A stretch of DNA of 28,424 nt from positions 1 through 28,424 of the forward strand of contig DATCVA010000335.1 in the NCBI GenBank assembly GCA_036567205.1. The letters are read 5' to 3'. Made by a program: the position numbers and the translations under genes. This document shows, piece by piece, positions 1 to 7,794 of the stretch. The notes beneath the pieces were generated by a model. It did no database searches. It saw only the letters and a program-made list of their open reading frames with translations, and was not told the origin of the DNA. Numbering within the stretch: the first letter of the stretch is position 1; each line of letters starts with the position of its first letter. The DNA is from DATCVA01 sp036567205. Lineage in GTDB: Bacteria > Pseudomonadota > Gammaproteobacteria > Burkholderiales > Burkholderiaceae_B.

Positions 1-755
1 CTTTGCCCGGCGCAGATTGGAATAGATATCGTGCGCCGCAGGCGCGCCAGATCAAGGCGGTCGTTGCTCCAATGGCAGGGTTCTTCCAGCCAAAAAATAT
101 CCAGCGGTTCGACAAGCCGGGCAAAACGCAGCGCTTGTTCATAACTCCAGCCTTGATTGGGATCGGGCATAAGCCGAAAATCTGGCCCGGCCCCCTCTCG
201 GGCTGCACGCACGCGCTGCGCATCGGCCTCGGGCGAAAGAGCGCCAACCTTCAGCTTGCAGCCAGCAAATCCTTGTAAACGTAACGCTTCCATTTCGCTT
301 GCAATGCCGCTTAAATCGCCTTCGGCCCGGTAATATCCGCCCATTGAAAAAGCCGGAACCTGTTCACGCATCCCTCCCCAGAGCCGGTGCAGAGGCATTT
401 CCAGCGCCTTGCCGACGGCGTCCCACAGCGCGGCATCAACGCACGCGATAGCGCGAATTGCCATGCGCCGGTCACGCAAAATATTCCGGGTAATCGGCTG
501 CATCGCTTGCCAGCAGGCTTCCACCAAAAATCCGCTCTTGCCCATAAGCAGCGGAGATATTTCCTCGTGAATCAGCCTGACTATTTCCATCTGACCCGTG
601 TCTTCGTTATTACTGAAACACTCGCCAATTATCCCGTCGCTGGTATAAACGCGAACCAGAATCGTGCAACGATGCGTGATCAGGGCGGTGGCCGCTTTTA
701 GCGGCCGCTCCAGGGGCATCCGCAACGGTATGGCTTCAATGCGTTCGATCTGCAT
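1..755 (-). CDS. Mandelate racemase / muconate lactonizing enzyme family protein (enolase superfamily), 3' end cut by window edge
   Basis: Reading leftward from the ATG at 753-755, preceded by AAGGA, 251 codons run off the window. Enolase-superfamily landmarks are visible: the KxK pair (K167, K169, in GCKLKVG), metal ligand D198 in MPDPNQGW and E224 in FWLEEP. The spacings K169-D198 (29) and D198-E224 (26) match those of mandelate racemase (K166, D195, E221). The third acidic ligand should lie near residue 250, where IPICAGQ is read just before the edge, so the final ligand is unresolved. Members abstract a proton alpha to a carboxylate; many are sugar-acid dehydratases, racemases or cycloisomerases. 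It begins 10 bp after the citrate-synthase-fold gene and is the last visible gene of the leftward operon. Substrate unknown; the lactonase across the divergent promoter makes a sugar-acid or lactone-derived substrate plausible. Confidence 0.9.
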   Translation of the reverse strand, partial: MQIERIEAIPLRMPLERPLKAATALITHRCTILVRVYTSDGIIGECFSNNEDTGQMEIVRLIHEEISPLLMGKSGFLVEACWQAMQPITRNILRDRRMAIRAIACVDAALWDAVGKALEMPLHRLWGGMREQVPAFSMGGYYRAEGDLSGIASEMEALRLQGFAGCKLKVGALSPEADAQRVRAAREGAGPDFRLMPDPNQGWSYEQALRFARLVEPLDIFWLEEPCHWSNDRLDLARLRRTISIPICAGQ

Positions 756-765
756 ACCGATATCC

Positions 766-1611
766 TTAATTTTCACCTTCTTGCAGCGGAACCGATCGGG
801 GTGGAACACCGTCGTAGGTGGGGATAAATTGCCGTGGAATTGGCCCCTTATTGCGTCCCCCTTGCTGGGTCTGCTCCCAGGCGTGCGCCAAAATACCCAC
901 CGAGCGCGACAAGCAGAATAGACCGCGCGCCAATGGGGCGGGAAAGCCCAATTCGGCATAAACAACGGCAGTGGCGCCATCGATATTCATCGGAATCGGT
1001 TTGCTCCTTCCCACGGCAAGCTCGGCTTCGACTGCGCGCGCAATCTGCGCGAAGCGTCCGTTCACAACCCCACTGGCCGCAGCCGCATCCACCAGTTCAA
1101 GCAGGCGGGGCGCCCGGGGATCGACAGGGTGGAATCGATGACCAAAACCCGAGACGAATTTGCCATGCTCGTGGACGTAATCAGCCAGGGCCTCTTTCAC
1201 GGCGAGTGCTTCGGCTTTGCCAGCATCGATACGGGCGGCGACCGCCAGATACAACTCAACGGCCTGCTCTCCGGCTCCGCCATGCACATCGCCCAGGACA
1301 TTTACCGCCGACGCCATCGCATTGTTCAAACCTACTCCGCAGGTGGCAGCCATTCGCGCTATGGCGATGCTGGGCGCCTGGGGCCCATGGTCGACGCCCG
1401 ACATCAGGGCCGCATCAAGCAGGTCGCTTTGCGCCCGGGATGGAAGCTCGCCCCGAAGCATCAGCCAGATCATCTGCGCAAAGCTGACGCGCCCGATAAG
1501 ATCCTGGATCGGATAGCCCGAATAGCGAATTACGCCGGGCTGCATATCGATAATTTTCGTATGCCACCAGTCTTCGCTTAACAATTGAGCGTCTTGTTTC
1601 TTGTCGTTCAT
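766..1611 (-). CDS. Short citrate-synthase-fold protein (citryl-CoA lyase-like), 281 aa
   Basis: At 281 aa this is far shorter than a housekeeping citrate synthase (about 430 aa) and matches the compact citryl-CoA lyase-like group. Citrate synthase signatures survive: VLGDVHGGAGEQ with the first catalytic histidine H110, SGFGHRFHPVDPR with H158, and D211 in MNIDGATA. GILAHAWEQ near the C terminus corresponds to the usual GxxAHxxEQ segment. With all three catalytic positions kept, it should catalyse a Claisen condensation or its reverse on an acyl-CoA ester. It overlaps the upstream CoA-transferase by the ATGA at 1608-1611 and has AGGAAGG before its ATG, so the two are probably translationally coupled. 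I infer that the CoA-transferase makes the CoA ester that this enzyme cleaves or extends. True citrate synthase activity is less likely given the size and context. Confidence 0.85.
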   Translation of the reverse strand: MNDKKQDAQLLSEDWWHTKIIDMQPGVIRYSGYPIQDLIGRVSFAQMIWLMLRGELPSRAQSDLLDAALMSGVDHGPQAPSIAIARMAATCGVGLNNAMASAVNVLGDVHGGAGEQAVELYLAVAARIDAGKAEALAVKEALADYVHEHGKFVSGFGHRFHPVDPRAPRLLELVDAAAASGVVNGRFAQIARAVEAELAVGRSKPIPMNIDGATAVVYAELGFPAPLARGLFCLSRSVGILAHAWEQTQQGGRNKGPIPRQFIPTYDGVPPRSVPLQEGEN

Positions 1612-2807
1612 ATAGCGCCTTCCTGTTTGAAATTCTCGATATCCTTATCGCCAAACCCCAGACTTGCCAGGATTTCCGCGGTGTGCTGTCCCAAAGTCGG
1701 AGGAGATGAATCGACGTGTGGGGTTTGCCCATCAACCTTGAAACCTGTCCGGACGACGCGGATATCCCGCCCAACCCCTTGCGCCTGGTCAAATTGGCCG
1801 ATCATTCCGCGGCTGGAGACCTGCGGATGGTTTAACGCTTGTTGAACGGTGTACACCGGCCCGGACGGAACGCCTGCTCCGGTCAGTAACGGCCACCAAT
1901 CAACAGCAGATTTGGCTGCCAGGGCAAGCTCGAGCTGATGCTTCAGTTCAAGCCGGTGCTCCAGGCGTGCCTGCCGTTCAATAAAACGAGGATCGACTAT
2001 AAGATCCTCTCGGCCAACAACGCGGCACAGAGCTTCGAACTGTTCTTGCTTGTTGGCTGCAATGTTAAGCAATCCGCTACCTGTCTCGAAGGTGCCCGAT
2101 GGACTTGCCGTCACGTTCTCATTCCCCATCGGAGTCGGCTCGCGACCGGCGATAAGATAGTTGGAAACGGCCCAACCCATTGTTGCCATAGTTGCCTCCA
2201 GCATGGAGACATCCAGGAAAACAGCTTCCCGGCGAGATTTTTGGGCCAGCGTTGCCGCTATTGCAAATGCGGCGGTCAGCCCGCCGATAGTGTCGGATAC
2301 CGGATAGCCAACTCGATACAATCCATTGTGTGCATCGCCGGTAATGCTCATTACCCCGGACATACCCTGAATAATCTGGTCGTACGCCGGCAAATCACGC
2401 AAGGGGCCGTCCTGCCCGAATCCGGAAATAGCACAATAAACAAGTGCGGAATTAAGCTCGCGCAGAGTATCGAACCCCAGGCCCAGCCGATCCATGACCC
2501 CCGGCCGAAAATTTTCAACTACGACATCCGCAGTGCGTACCAGCTCACGAAAAATCCGCTTTCCTTCGGCATGCTTCAGGTTGACGGTAATAGATCGTTT
2601 GCCGGCATTCTGCGCCAAAAAAGACACGCCCATGTGACGGCGATTCAGATCGGCATCTGCGCCAAGCTGACGAGCCAGATCGCCACCCTTCGGTGTTTCC
2701 ACCTTGATGATGTCGGCCCCCATGTGCGCCAGCTGATGGCAGCAGAATGGTCCTGACAGCACATTGGTCAAATCAAGGACGCGCACACCCTGCAACGGTT
2801 TAGACAT
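1608..2807 (-). CDS. CaiB/BaiF (class III) CoA-transferase
   Basis: The 399-aa length is typical of formyl-CoA transferase-like enzymes. It opens with PLQGVRVLDLTNVLSGPF, the standard N-terminal strand-helix, followed by GADIIKVETPKGGDLAR. VVVENFRPGVMDRLGLG and CAISGFGQDGP follow, and D172 in YPVSDTIGG sits at the catalytic aspartate position (D169 in formyl-CoA transferase). The family moves CoA between carboxylic acids through an aspartyl-CoA anhydride intermediate. The ATG follows AGGAAGG and lies 9 bp after the stop of the Bug protein gene. It is coupled by ATGA to the citrate-synthase-fold gene. Its likely job is to activate the imported acid as a CoA thioester; donor and acceptor cannot be told from sequence. 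Confidence 0.93.
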   Translation of the reverse strand: MSKPLQGVRVLDLTNVLSGPFCCHQLAHMGADIIKVETPKGGDLARQLGADADLNRRHMGVSFLAQNAGKRSITVNLKHAEGKRIFRELVRTADVVVENFRPGVMDRLGLGFDTLRELNSALVYCAISGFGQDGPLRDLPAYDQIIQGMSGVMSITGDAHNGLYRVGYPVSDTIGGLTAAFAIAATLAQKSRREAVFLDVSMLEATMATMGWAVSNYLIAGREPTPMGNENVTASPSGTFETGSGLLNIAANKQEQFEALCRVVGREDLIVDPRFIERQARLEHRLELKHQLELALAAKSAVDWWPLLTGAGVPSGPVYTVQQALNHPQVSSRGMIGQFDQAQGVGRDIRVVRTGFKVDGQTPHVDSSPPTLGQHTAEILASLGFGDKDIENFKQEGAI

Positions 2808-2816
2808 AGTTCCTTC

Positions 2817-3791
2817 CTAGTTAGGCTTAATGCCGGCCGCCTGAATAACTTCCCTCCAACGCTCTATTTCGTCGTCGAGAAGCTGCGTTGCCTGCTGCGC
2901 TGTGCTGCCCACGGGATCCAGCCCCTGTTCGATCAAGCGTTTTTTGATTTCCGGGGAATTGACCGTGGCCACAAGGTCTTTGTTCAGCCGGTCCATTATG
3001 GGCGCAGGCGTACCCTCTGGCGCAGCAAAGCCGATCCAGAACTTCATAACCATCTTCGGCATGCCAACCTCGGGCGCGGACGGCACATCAGGTAAAACCG
3101 AAACCTTGTCTTCGCTGGTTACCAAAAGCGCGCGCAGCTGCCCAGAACGGATATAGGGAAGCGCTGTGGGTATCGACGTAATCAACGCCTGGGTTTCCCC
3201 CGCGATAAGATCCTTCAGCGCAGCCCCGGCGCCACGGTAAGGAACGTGGACCAATTCAACGCCCGCAAGGCTATTGAACAATGCACCTCCCAGATGCGTG
3301 TTCGTTCCGGTGCCGCCCGATCCGTAGAAAAACTTTCCGGGATTCGCTTTGGCCAAGTCTATGAACTCTTGCACGGTTTTCGCCTTTACGGCAGGATTGA
3401 CCACCAGCACATGCGGAACCGACGCTGCAATGGTGATCTGCTGCAAGCTTTTCTTTGGATCGAATGGCAGATTCGGCACAAGGCTGGCCGCAATCGCATA
3501 AGACATTTCGGTGGTCAGCAAGGTGTAGCCATCGGGCTTGGCCCGGGCTACGGTATTCCACCCAATAACACCCCCACCCCCGGTACGATTATCGACTATG
3601 GTCTCCGTACCCTGCTCGCCCATTCCGGACGCAACCAGACGAGCCACCAGATCGGTTGATCCACCCACAGAAAACGGCACAATAATTGAGACAGCCCTGG
3701 ACGGAAATGTGTCTGCAAATGATGAACTTGCCGGTATCAAAACCGACATGGACAGTACAGCCAGCCATTGGCCAAAGGTTTTACGTTGCAT
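2817..3791 (-). CDS. Bug-family (TctC-like) tripartite tricarboxylate transporter substrate-binding protein
   Basis: This 324-aa protein has a Sec signal of about 26 residues (hydrophobic AVLSMSVLIPASSSFA) followed by the mature start DTFPSRAVSIIVPFSVGGST. FYGSGGTGTNTHLGG and VELVHVPYRGAG are hallmarks of the Bug fold, two alpha/beta lobes that bind carboxylates in the periplasm. The ATG follows GGAG at a good distance. It is the first gene of the leftward operon, so its ligand is probably the acid handled by the following CoA-transferase. No TctA or TctB membrane partner is encoded in the window, a common situation in Alcaligenaceae, where many bug genes are orphans and may share a distant permease or act in sensing. 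Confidence 0.93.
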   Translation of the reverse strand: MQRKTFGQWLAVLSMSVLIPASSSFADTFPSRAVSIIVPFSVGGSTDLVARLVASGMGEQGTETIVDNRTGGGGVIGWNTVARAKPDGYTLLTTEMSYAIAASLVPNLPFDPKKSLQQITIAASVPHVLVVNPAVKAKTVQEFIDLAKANPGKFFYGSGGTGTNTHLGGALFNSLAGVELVHVPYRGAGAALKDLIAGETQALITSIPTALPYIRSGQLRALLVTSEDKVSVLPDVPSAPEVGMPKMVMKFWIGFAAPEGTPAPIMDRLNKDLVATVNSPEIKKRLIEQGLDPVGSTAQQATQLLDDEIERWREVIQAAGIKPN

Positions 3792-4014
3792 GATTTATCT
3801 CCAGAAATTATTCGACTTTCGCGCCTGAATTGCGCATACCCAACCCAGCCACCCCACTCGGTATGCGCCGGCAAGGTTTACAGCCCGCGTAGCGACATTG
3901 CTATAGCACCGATTAAAAGCGCATTTCGTTTGATCTCGCGATTGATTCTGACGACCGCCCATCCATCGTGGCGCACGACGTTCACAGATTTTCTCACTAG
4001 AACCCACTTAATTC

Positions 4015-4045
4015 TATCTTATAGAATAAGATCTTATAAGATAGT
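4015..4045. promoter_or_regulatory. Nested palindromic operator candidate
   Basis: CTATCTTATA at 4015-4024 is repeated as its exact reverse complement TATAAGATAG at 4036-4045, with an 11-bp spacer. Nested within are two perfect 12-bp palindromes, ATAAGATCTTAT at 4027-4038 and ATCTTATAAGAT at 4032-4043. Such stacked dyads in a divergent promoter are typical of dimeric repressor sites; the AT-rich form would suit a GntR/FCD-type regulator, but none is encoded nearby and the assignment is inference. Confidence 0.55.
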
Positions 4046-4183
4046 ATTTGAGCAAATAATCACAGAATCAAGATAGAATGTCAAGCTAACTTATAGAACC
4101 CCGATCAAGTGAAAATCGCCGCGGCTTCTGCCTCGACTCAGTGCTTTCGAGCCCTGGGCTTTAAACCCTAAGGGCTGGCGCTG

Positions 4184-4255
4184 ACTCCGCTTCCAAATCG
4201 ATCGTAAACACAAAGCGAAGCGCAACAGTACCTGTGTACGGCTTGGAAGCGGAAT
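4184..4255 (-). repeat. Shortened copy (72 bp) of the ~103-bp palindromic repeat family
   Basis: The ends form an inverted repeat matching at 12 of 13 positions: ACTCCGCTTCCAA at 4184-4196 and TTGGAAGCGGAAT at 4243-4255. Read on the minus strand, the inside follows the family core (GCCGTACA, GGTACTGT, GCGCTTC, GTGTT, GATTTGGA). It lacks about 30 bp between the left end and GCCGTACA, including the CTGTGTCGGC block of the full copies. It lies in the leader of the lactonase gene, 32 bp before its ATG. Confidence 0.6.
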
Positions 4256-4287
4256 AAAAAACATTGCAGATAAAAAAGGAAAAAACC

Positions 4288-5184
4288 ATGTATTTCAGAA
4301 CAATGCCCAAAGAGATTCCGATGCAAATTTTTTCCAGAATGCCAGAGCATTTTCGTAAAAATGGAACACGCTCGGAGTGGGCCGACGCTAACAAAAATGG
4401 GGCTTTCATCGACAGTTTTATAGAAGGCCCGGTACTCGACGGCAAGGGCAATCTGTATATCACCGACATCCCATTTGGTCGCATATTTCGCATCTCTCCA
4501 TCCAAAGAGTGGTCATTGGTCGCCGAATATAAAGGCGAGCCCAACGGGATGAAGCTTCTGAATGAACATGAGCTGGCAGTAGCCGACTACCGCAATGGCT
4601 TAGTGCGTATCAATGTGCATTCCGGTGAAGTATCTGCCTTGCTAAGCCGCAGAAATGCCGAGCAATTCAAAGGGGTGAACGACCTGACGATTGCACGCAA
4701 TGGCGATATTTTCTTCACCGATCAAGGCCAAACCGGTCTGCATGATCCGACCGGCCGTGTCTATCGCTTACGCTCCTCGGGGCAGCTTGATCTTCTGTTG
4801 GATAATGTGCCCAGCCCGAATGGACTCGCGCTGTCTCTCGATGAAAAAGTACTGTTTGTGGCGGCTACCCGGGGAAACTGCGTATGGCGAGTGCCTCTGC
4901 TGGCCGATGGCAGTGTCTCGAAGGTGGGCCAATTCTTCACCTTCTACGGCGCCAGCGGCCCAGATGGCATGGCGATCGATCATTGCGGCCGGCTACTGGT
5001 GGCACACGCCAGTCTGGGTTATGTATGGGTGCTGAATAAGCGAGGCGAGCCAGAGGCCATTTTTACCAGCCCAACCGGGTCTACTACCACCAATCTGGCC
5101 ATCGACAAAAACGATGAGCAAACAATTTATGTAACGGAATCAGAAACCGGCACGGTGCTCTGCGCCGACTTGAATGCCGTCTAG
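4288..5184 (+). CDS. SMP-30/gluconolactonase/LRE-family lactonase
   Basis: I start at the ATG at 4288 (298 aa), which follows AAGGAA by 6 bp; an in-frame TTG at 4264 would add eight lysine-rich residues and is less likely. The six-bladed propeller metal site is readable: E46 in FIEGPVLDGKG, N131-D132 in GVNDLTIARNGD, N178 in SPNGLALS and D226 in GPDGMAIDHCG. The E46-N131 spacing of 85 equals that of human SMP-30 (E18-N103). Such enzymes hydrolyse sugar or other lactones using a divalent metal. There is no signal peptide, so it is cytoplasmic. It is divergent from the Bug/CoA-transferase operon and probably opens a lactone in the same pathway. A hairpin follows its stop. Confidence 0.92.
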   Translation: MYFRTMPKEIPMQIFSRMPEHFRKNGTRSEWADANKNGAFIDSFIEGPVLDGKGNLYITDIPFGRIFRISPSKEWSLVAEYKGEPNGMKLLNEHELAVADYRNGLVRINVHSGEVSALLSRRNAEQFKGVNDLTIARNGDIFFTDQGQTGLHDPTGRVYRLRSSGQLDLLLDNVPSPNGLALSLDEKVLFVAATRGNCVWRVPLLADGSVSKVGQFFTFYGASGPDGMAIDHCGRLLVAHASLGYVWVLNKRGEPEAIFTSPTGSTTTNLAIDKNDEQTIYVTESETGTVLCADLNAV

Positions 5185-5185
5185 T

Positions 5186-5225
5186 GTGCTGTCTGGCTGA
5201 CGGAAGCAAATTAACCGGACAGCAC
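5186..5225. terminator. Bidirectional terminator-like hairpin between convergent genes
   Basis: GTGCTGTCTGG at 5186-5196 pairs with CCGGACAGCAC at 5215-5225 (10 of 11 positions Watson-Crick, one wobble) around an 18-nt loop. It fills the 52-bp gap between the convergent stops of the lactonase and the chemotaxis receptor. There is no clear T-run, so termination is inferred from position and stem strength. Confidence 0.55.
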
Positions 5226-5236
5226 CCCAAGTGCCA

Positions 5237-6694
5237 TCACCCGGCCAAAATCGGGCTGGGTGATGAATGGCGCAGCGGCACTGATGTATGTTCCCGTGTT
5301 GCCACGACAGACATGTCTGCTGTGGCGACGAAGGTTTCTTTACCCTCGCCCTGATCGAAACCATCCATTGCATCCGATACCCGATTGGCGTGGCCGTGCA
5401 TGCTTTGTACGGCCACATTCGACTGCTCGACCAATGCGGCGTTCTGTCGCGTCATTTCATCCATTTGCAACATGGTTTGATTGATTTGCCGGATGCCATC
5501 GCTTTGCTCCTGGCTGGCTACGGTAATTTCACTAATGATGCCAGCCACGTGTTTCACGGACGCCACGATAAGCTCCATAGTTTGCCCGGCTTCACCCACC
5601 AGAACGCTGCCCGCATCAACTTTCTGTACAGTATCCTCAACCAGTATCTTGATATCTTTGGCAGCACTGGCGCTACGCTGAGCCAACGTACGCACTTCGG
5701 TTGCCACTATGGCAAAACTACGTCCATGCTCGCCTGCACGCGCCGCTTCAACGGCCGCATTCAAAGCAAGAATATTGGTCTGAAAAGCAATTCCGTCGAT
5801 CAAACTGATAATGTCCACGATTTTGTGTGAACTGTTTTTAATGGAATCCATCGTGTCAACCACCTGAGTGACGACTTCGCCTCCTTTGACCGCAACCGAC
5901 GACGCCGAAGATACCAATTGATTGGCCTGTTTTGCGTGGTCGGCGTTTTGATTGACTGTGCTCGTGAATTGCTCGATTGATCCGGCCGCTTCGCGTAAAC
6001 TTGAAACTTGCGAATCGGTATGTGAAGAAAGATTAGCACTGCCAGCCGAGATTTCTTTAGACGCGATGACAATCGCTTGTATACCCTGACGAACCCCGTC
6101 GGCCGTAACGCGCATGGCGTCGAGCGTATGCTGCAAGGTAACACCGCTTTCCATCGCCTTCCTGGCTTCTTGCTGAAGCATGACCGCGACGTAAGACAAA
6201 ACCAATGCCTCGATAACAACATAAGCGGCATGGGTCAGAACAATGCCCAAACCGGGGTTCGTAAAACAAATAACTTCGTAGCCCCATTGCTGCAAATAAT
6301 TGAAACTAAGATGATGAACCGCGGCGACCAGGGCCGCCACAATAATGACACGCCAATCGCGGTAGCAAACCAGGAAAGCCAGCAATACAAAGATGCCGAA
6401 ATGCAGTTCAGCCATGCCCCGCGCCTGATGAATGTGCAACGCACAGAACAACATCAACGCCACAGCGACGGACATGCGGGTTACAAGCGCACCAGGCTTC
6501 CACACGATTAACGCAGACGGTATAAGCGCTACCGGCAAACCGACGGCTAAAGCCAGTTGCAAGGTGCCATACAACGGCGCAAGCCCCAGTGACATAACAA
6601 ACAAGAGCCATAGCACCAGCAAGAAACGCTTATCAGATTTAACAAGATGCTCTGTCGGAAGGTTTTCCTGATCCACTCGTATCTCCTGTGCCAT
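5237..6694 (-). CDS. Methyl-accepting chemotaxis protein with a six-helix membrane sensor
   Basis: This 485-aa receptor lacks the usual periplasmic ligand domain. About six hydrophobic segments (approx. 24-42, 46-65, 74-90, 96-111, 113-132, 148-172) are followed by a cytoplasmic coiled-coil signalling domain from about 190. The kinase-contact tip is canonical: ISLIDGIAFQTNILALNAAV, then EAARAGEHGRSFAIVATEVR (about 297-335). No HAMP domain is obvious. Several histidines and an acidic residue cluster in the membrane part (H87, H89, E96, H98, H127, H128), within LHIHQ, AELHFG and AAVHHLSFN. The receptor should signal to CheA/CheW. Sensing through the membrane, perhaps of energy state, redox or a small molecule, is inference. 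It is convergent with the lactonase and starts 95 bp beyond the stop of the oxygenase-like gene. Confidence 0.93.
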   Translation of the reverse strand: MAQEIRVDQENLPTEHLVKSDKRFLLVLWLLFVMSLGLAPLYGTLQLALAVGLPVALIPSALIVWKPGALVTRMSVAVALMLFCALHIHQARGMAELHFGIFVLLAFLVCYRDWRVIIVAALVAAVHHLSFNYLQQWGYEVICFTNPGLGIVLTHAAYVVIEALVLSYVAVMLQQEARKAMESGVTLQHTLDAMRVTADGVRQGIQAIVIASKEISAGSANLSSHTDSQVSSLREAAGSIEQFTSTVNQNADHAKQANQLVSSASSVAVKGGEVVTQVVDTMDSIKNSSHKIVDIISLIDGIAFQTNILALNAAVEAARAGEHGRSFAIVATEVRTLAQRSASAAKDIKILVEDTVQKVDAGSVLVGEAGQTMELIVASVKHVAGIISEITVASQEQSDGIRQINQTMLQMDEMTRQNAALVEQSNVAVQSMHGHANRVSDAMDGFDQGEGKETFVATADMSVVATREHTSVPLRHSSPSPILAG

Positions 6695-6789
6695 TGCTGT
6701 TTATTTTTATTACATAACTTTCACATCGGAAAGATATAATTCAATAAGTTACATGCGCGTTGCAACTTACGCAATAGCAGAAGCAATTT

Positions 6790-7794
6790 CTAACAGGAAC
6801 TTTTACTACCGAACAACAAAGTGATGTCAGGCGCATGGCTTTGATCGCCAGAGCACTCGACGTAATCAGACCGATGAATTATGCGATGCAAAGTGGGCGA
6901 TAATCCGAAAGCTTTCTTGGCTTGCAACCCGGGAACGATTACCAGATGATCGCGATCCACTGGCAACTCATGCCAATGCTTGCCGTCATAAATCTCGGTG
7001 CTGATATGGCCCCGCGAACCGCATGTTGCACTGAAATATCGGCCGTCGTAATGCGGCTTGCCGATTAAGCGCGCACCTTCTGGCAGCGCACGGCGAGCAT
7101 CACTGCGTGCAAAGCTGGTATTTACCCGATCCAATAGCCGCCGCATTGGGGCGACAAGGCTAAGAATAGCGCACATGTCACTGACGCCAGTGTGATCAAG
7201 CGGGCCACGTGCCTGCTCGCGCAGCGTATCGATTTCGTAACCTAGCTGCGCCCAGCGGCCTACTGCGCTTTTAGCCAGCGCGTAATGACGTTCTGTCAAT
7301 TGAATATCGGGCTCATATTTTAGCCGGTGCACGACGGCGTGGAAGCTGCTTGCGGCGGAGCCAGGCGGCGTCAACCATTTCATGATGTTCTGGACAATTG
7401 TCCAGCATGCTTCAAAGATCGGAGTTGGGGAAGAGAACCGTTCATTGCCCTGAAAAAAATACTCGGGAACCGTTACCAATTGCGAAGTGCTGACATCCCT
7501 CATCAATTCGAATTTTCGCGCAATATAGGCAATGCGGTAAGGAGTGTAATGAAACATGTCGCCAACATGTTCGCCCAGATCGGCGCCAGCATAATGGTTA
7601 CGGGCCATATCCCGCATGGTCCCATGCCAGGGCAGTTGCTCGGCTTTGTTCTCAATCAGCGCACTCCAGATGGGATGCAGCGTTGACGCGCAGTCGACTA
7701 TTACTGCCAAGGCTCCCGTTGTAAATAAGTCAGCCAATGATCCGGGAGCAAGCAAGGACATGTCCACTTGAACGATAGGCGCATTATTATTCAT
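6790..7794 (-). CDS. Divergent Fe(II)/2-oxoglutarate (isopenicillin N synthase-like) oxygenase candidate
   Basis: I do not recognise a named family for the whole 334-aa protein. The C-terminal third resembles the jelly-roll core of 2OG-Fe(II) oxygenases: GKPHYDGRYFSA gives an HxD pair (H248, D250), then WHELPVDRDHLVIVPG. PTLHRIIHRSD follows, with H303 53 residues after D250 and R308 just after, a compact form of the usual HRV...RxS. The N-terminal part (1-235) is helical and has no recognised motif. The start is weakly supported: the ATG at 7794 has no good Shine-Dalgarno, and the next in-frame ATG (residue 12) is no better. No partner gene overlaps it, and a 321-bp AT-rich gap separates it from the preceding array, so it is probably transcribed alone. 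Hydroxylation or oxidative chemistry is inferred only from the metal triad. Confidence 0.6.
   Translation of the reverse strand: MNNNAPIVQVDMSLLAPGSLADLFTTGALAVIVDCASTLHPIWSALIENKAEQLPWHGTMRDMARNHYAGADLGEHVGDMFHYTPYRIAYIARKFELMRDVSTSQLVTVPEYFFQGNERFSSPTPIFEACWTIVQNIMKWLTPPGSAASSFHAVVHRLKYEPDIQLTERHYALAKSAVGRWAQLGYEIDTLREQARGPLDHTGVSDMCAILSLVAPMRRLLDRVNTSFARSDARRALPEGARLIGKPHYDGRYFSATCGSRGHISTEIYDGKHWHELPVDRDHLVIVPGLQAKKAFGLSPTLHRIIHRSDYVECSGDQSHAPDITLLFGSKSSC

Larger units (their letters stand above)
3792..4287. promoter_or_regulatory. Divergent intergenic control region between the Bug operon and the lactonase gene
   Basis: About 496 bp separate two divergent start codons. The stretch from about 4010 to 4100 is strikingly AT-rich and holds the operator-like palindromes listed separately. 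The nonamer CTTATAGAA occurs at 4019-4027 and again at 4090-4098. A small inverted repeat, AGCCCT at 4150-4155 and AGGGCT at 4171-4176, lies between this block and a shortened repeat element at 4184-4255. No credible reading frame was found. Promoters for both directions must lie here, but I could not single out convincing -35/-10 pairs. Confidence 0.6.

Noticed and set aside
834..1581. Long plus-strand frames opposite the citrate-synthase-fold gene
   Set aside because: Arg/Pro/His-rich, low-complexity translations without motifs; they are antisense shadows of a gene with clear catalytic residues.
4264..4287. TTG start for the lactonase
   Set aside because: The ATG at 4288 is preceded at ideal distance by AAGGAA, which lies inside the extra lysine-rich codons.
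6695..6789. Sigma-28 (flagellar) promoter for the chemotaxis receptor
   Set aside because: I looked for a TAAA...GCCGATAA pattern on the minus strand and found only a partial CCGAT without a matching upstream box.
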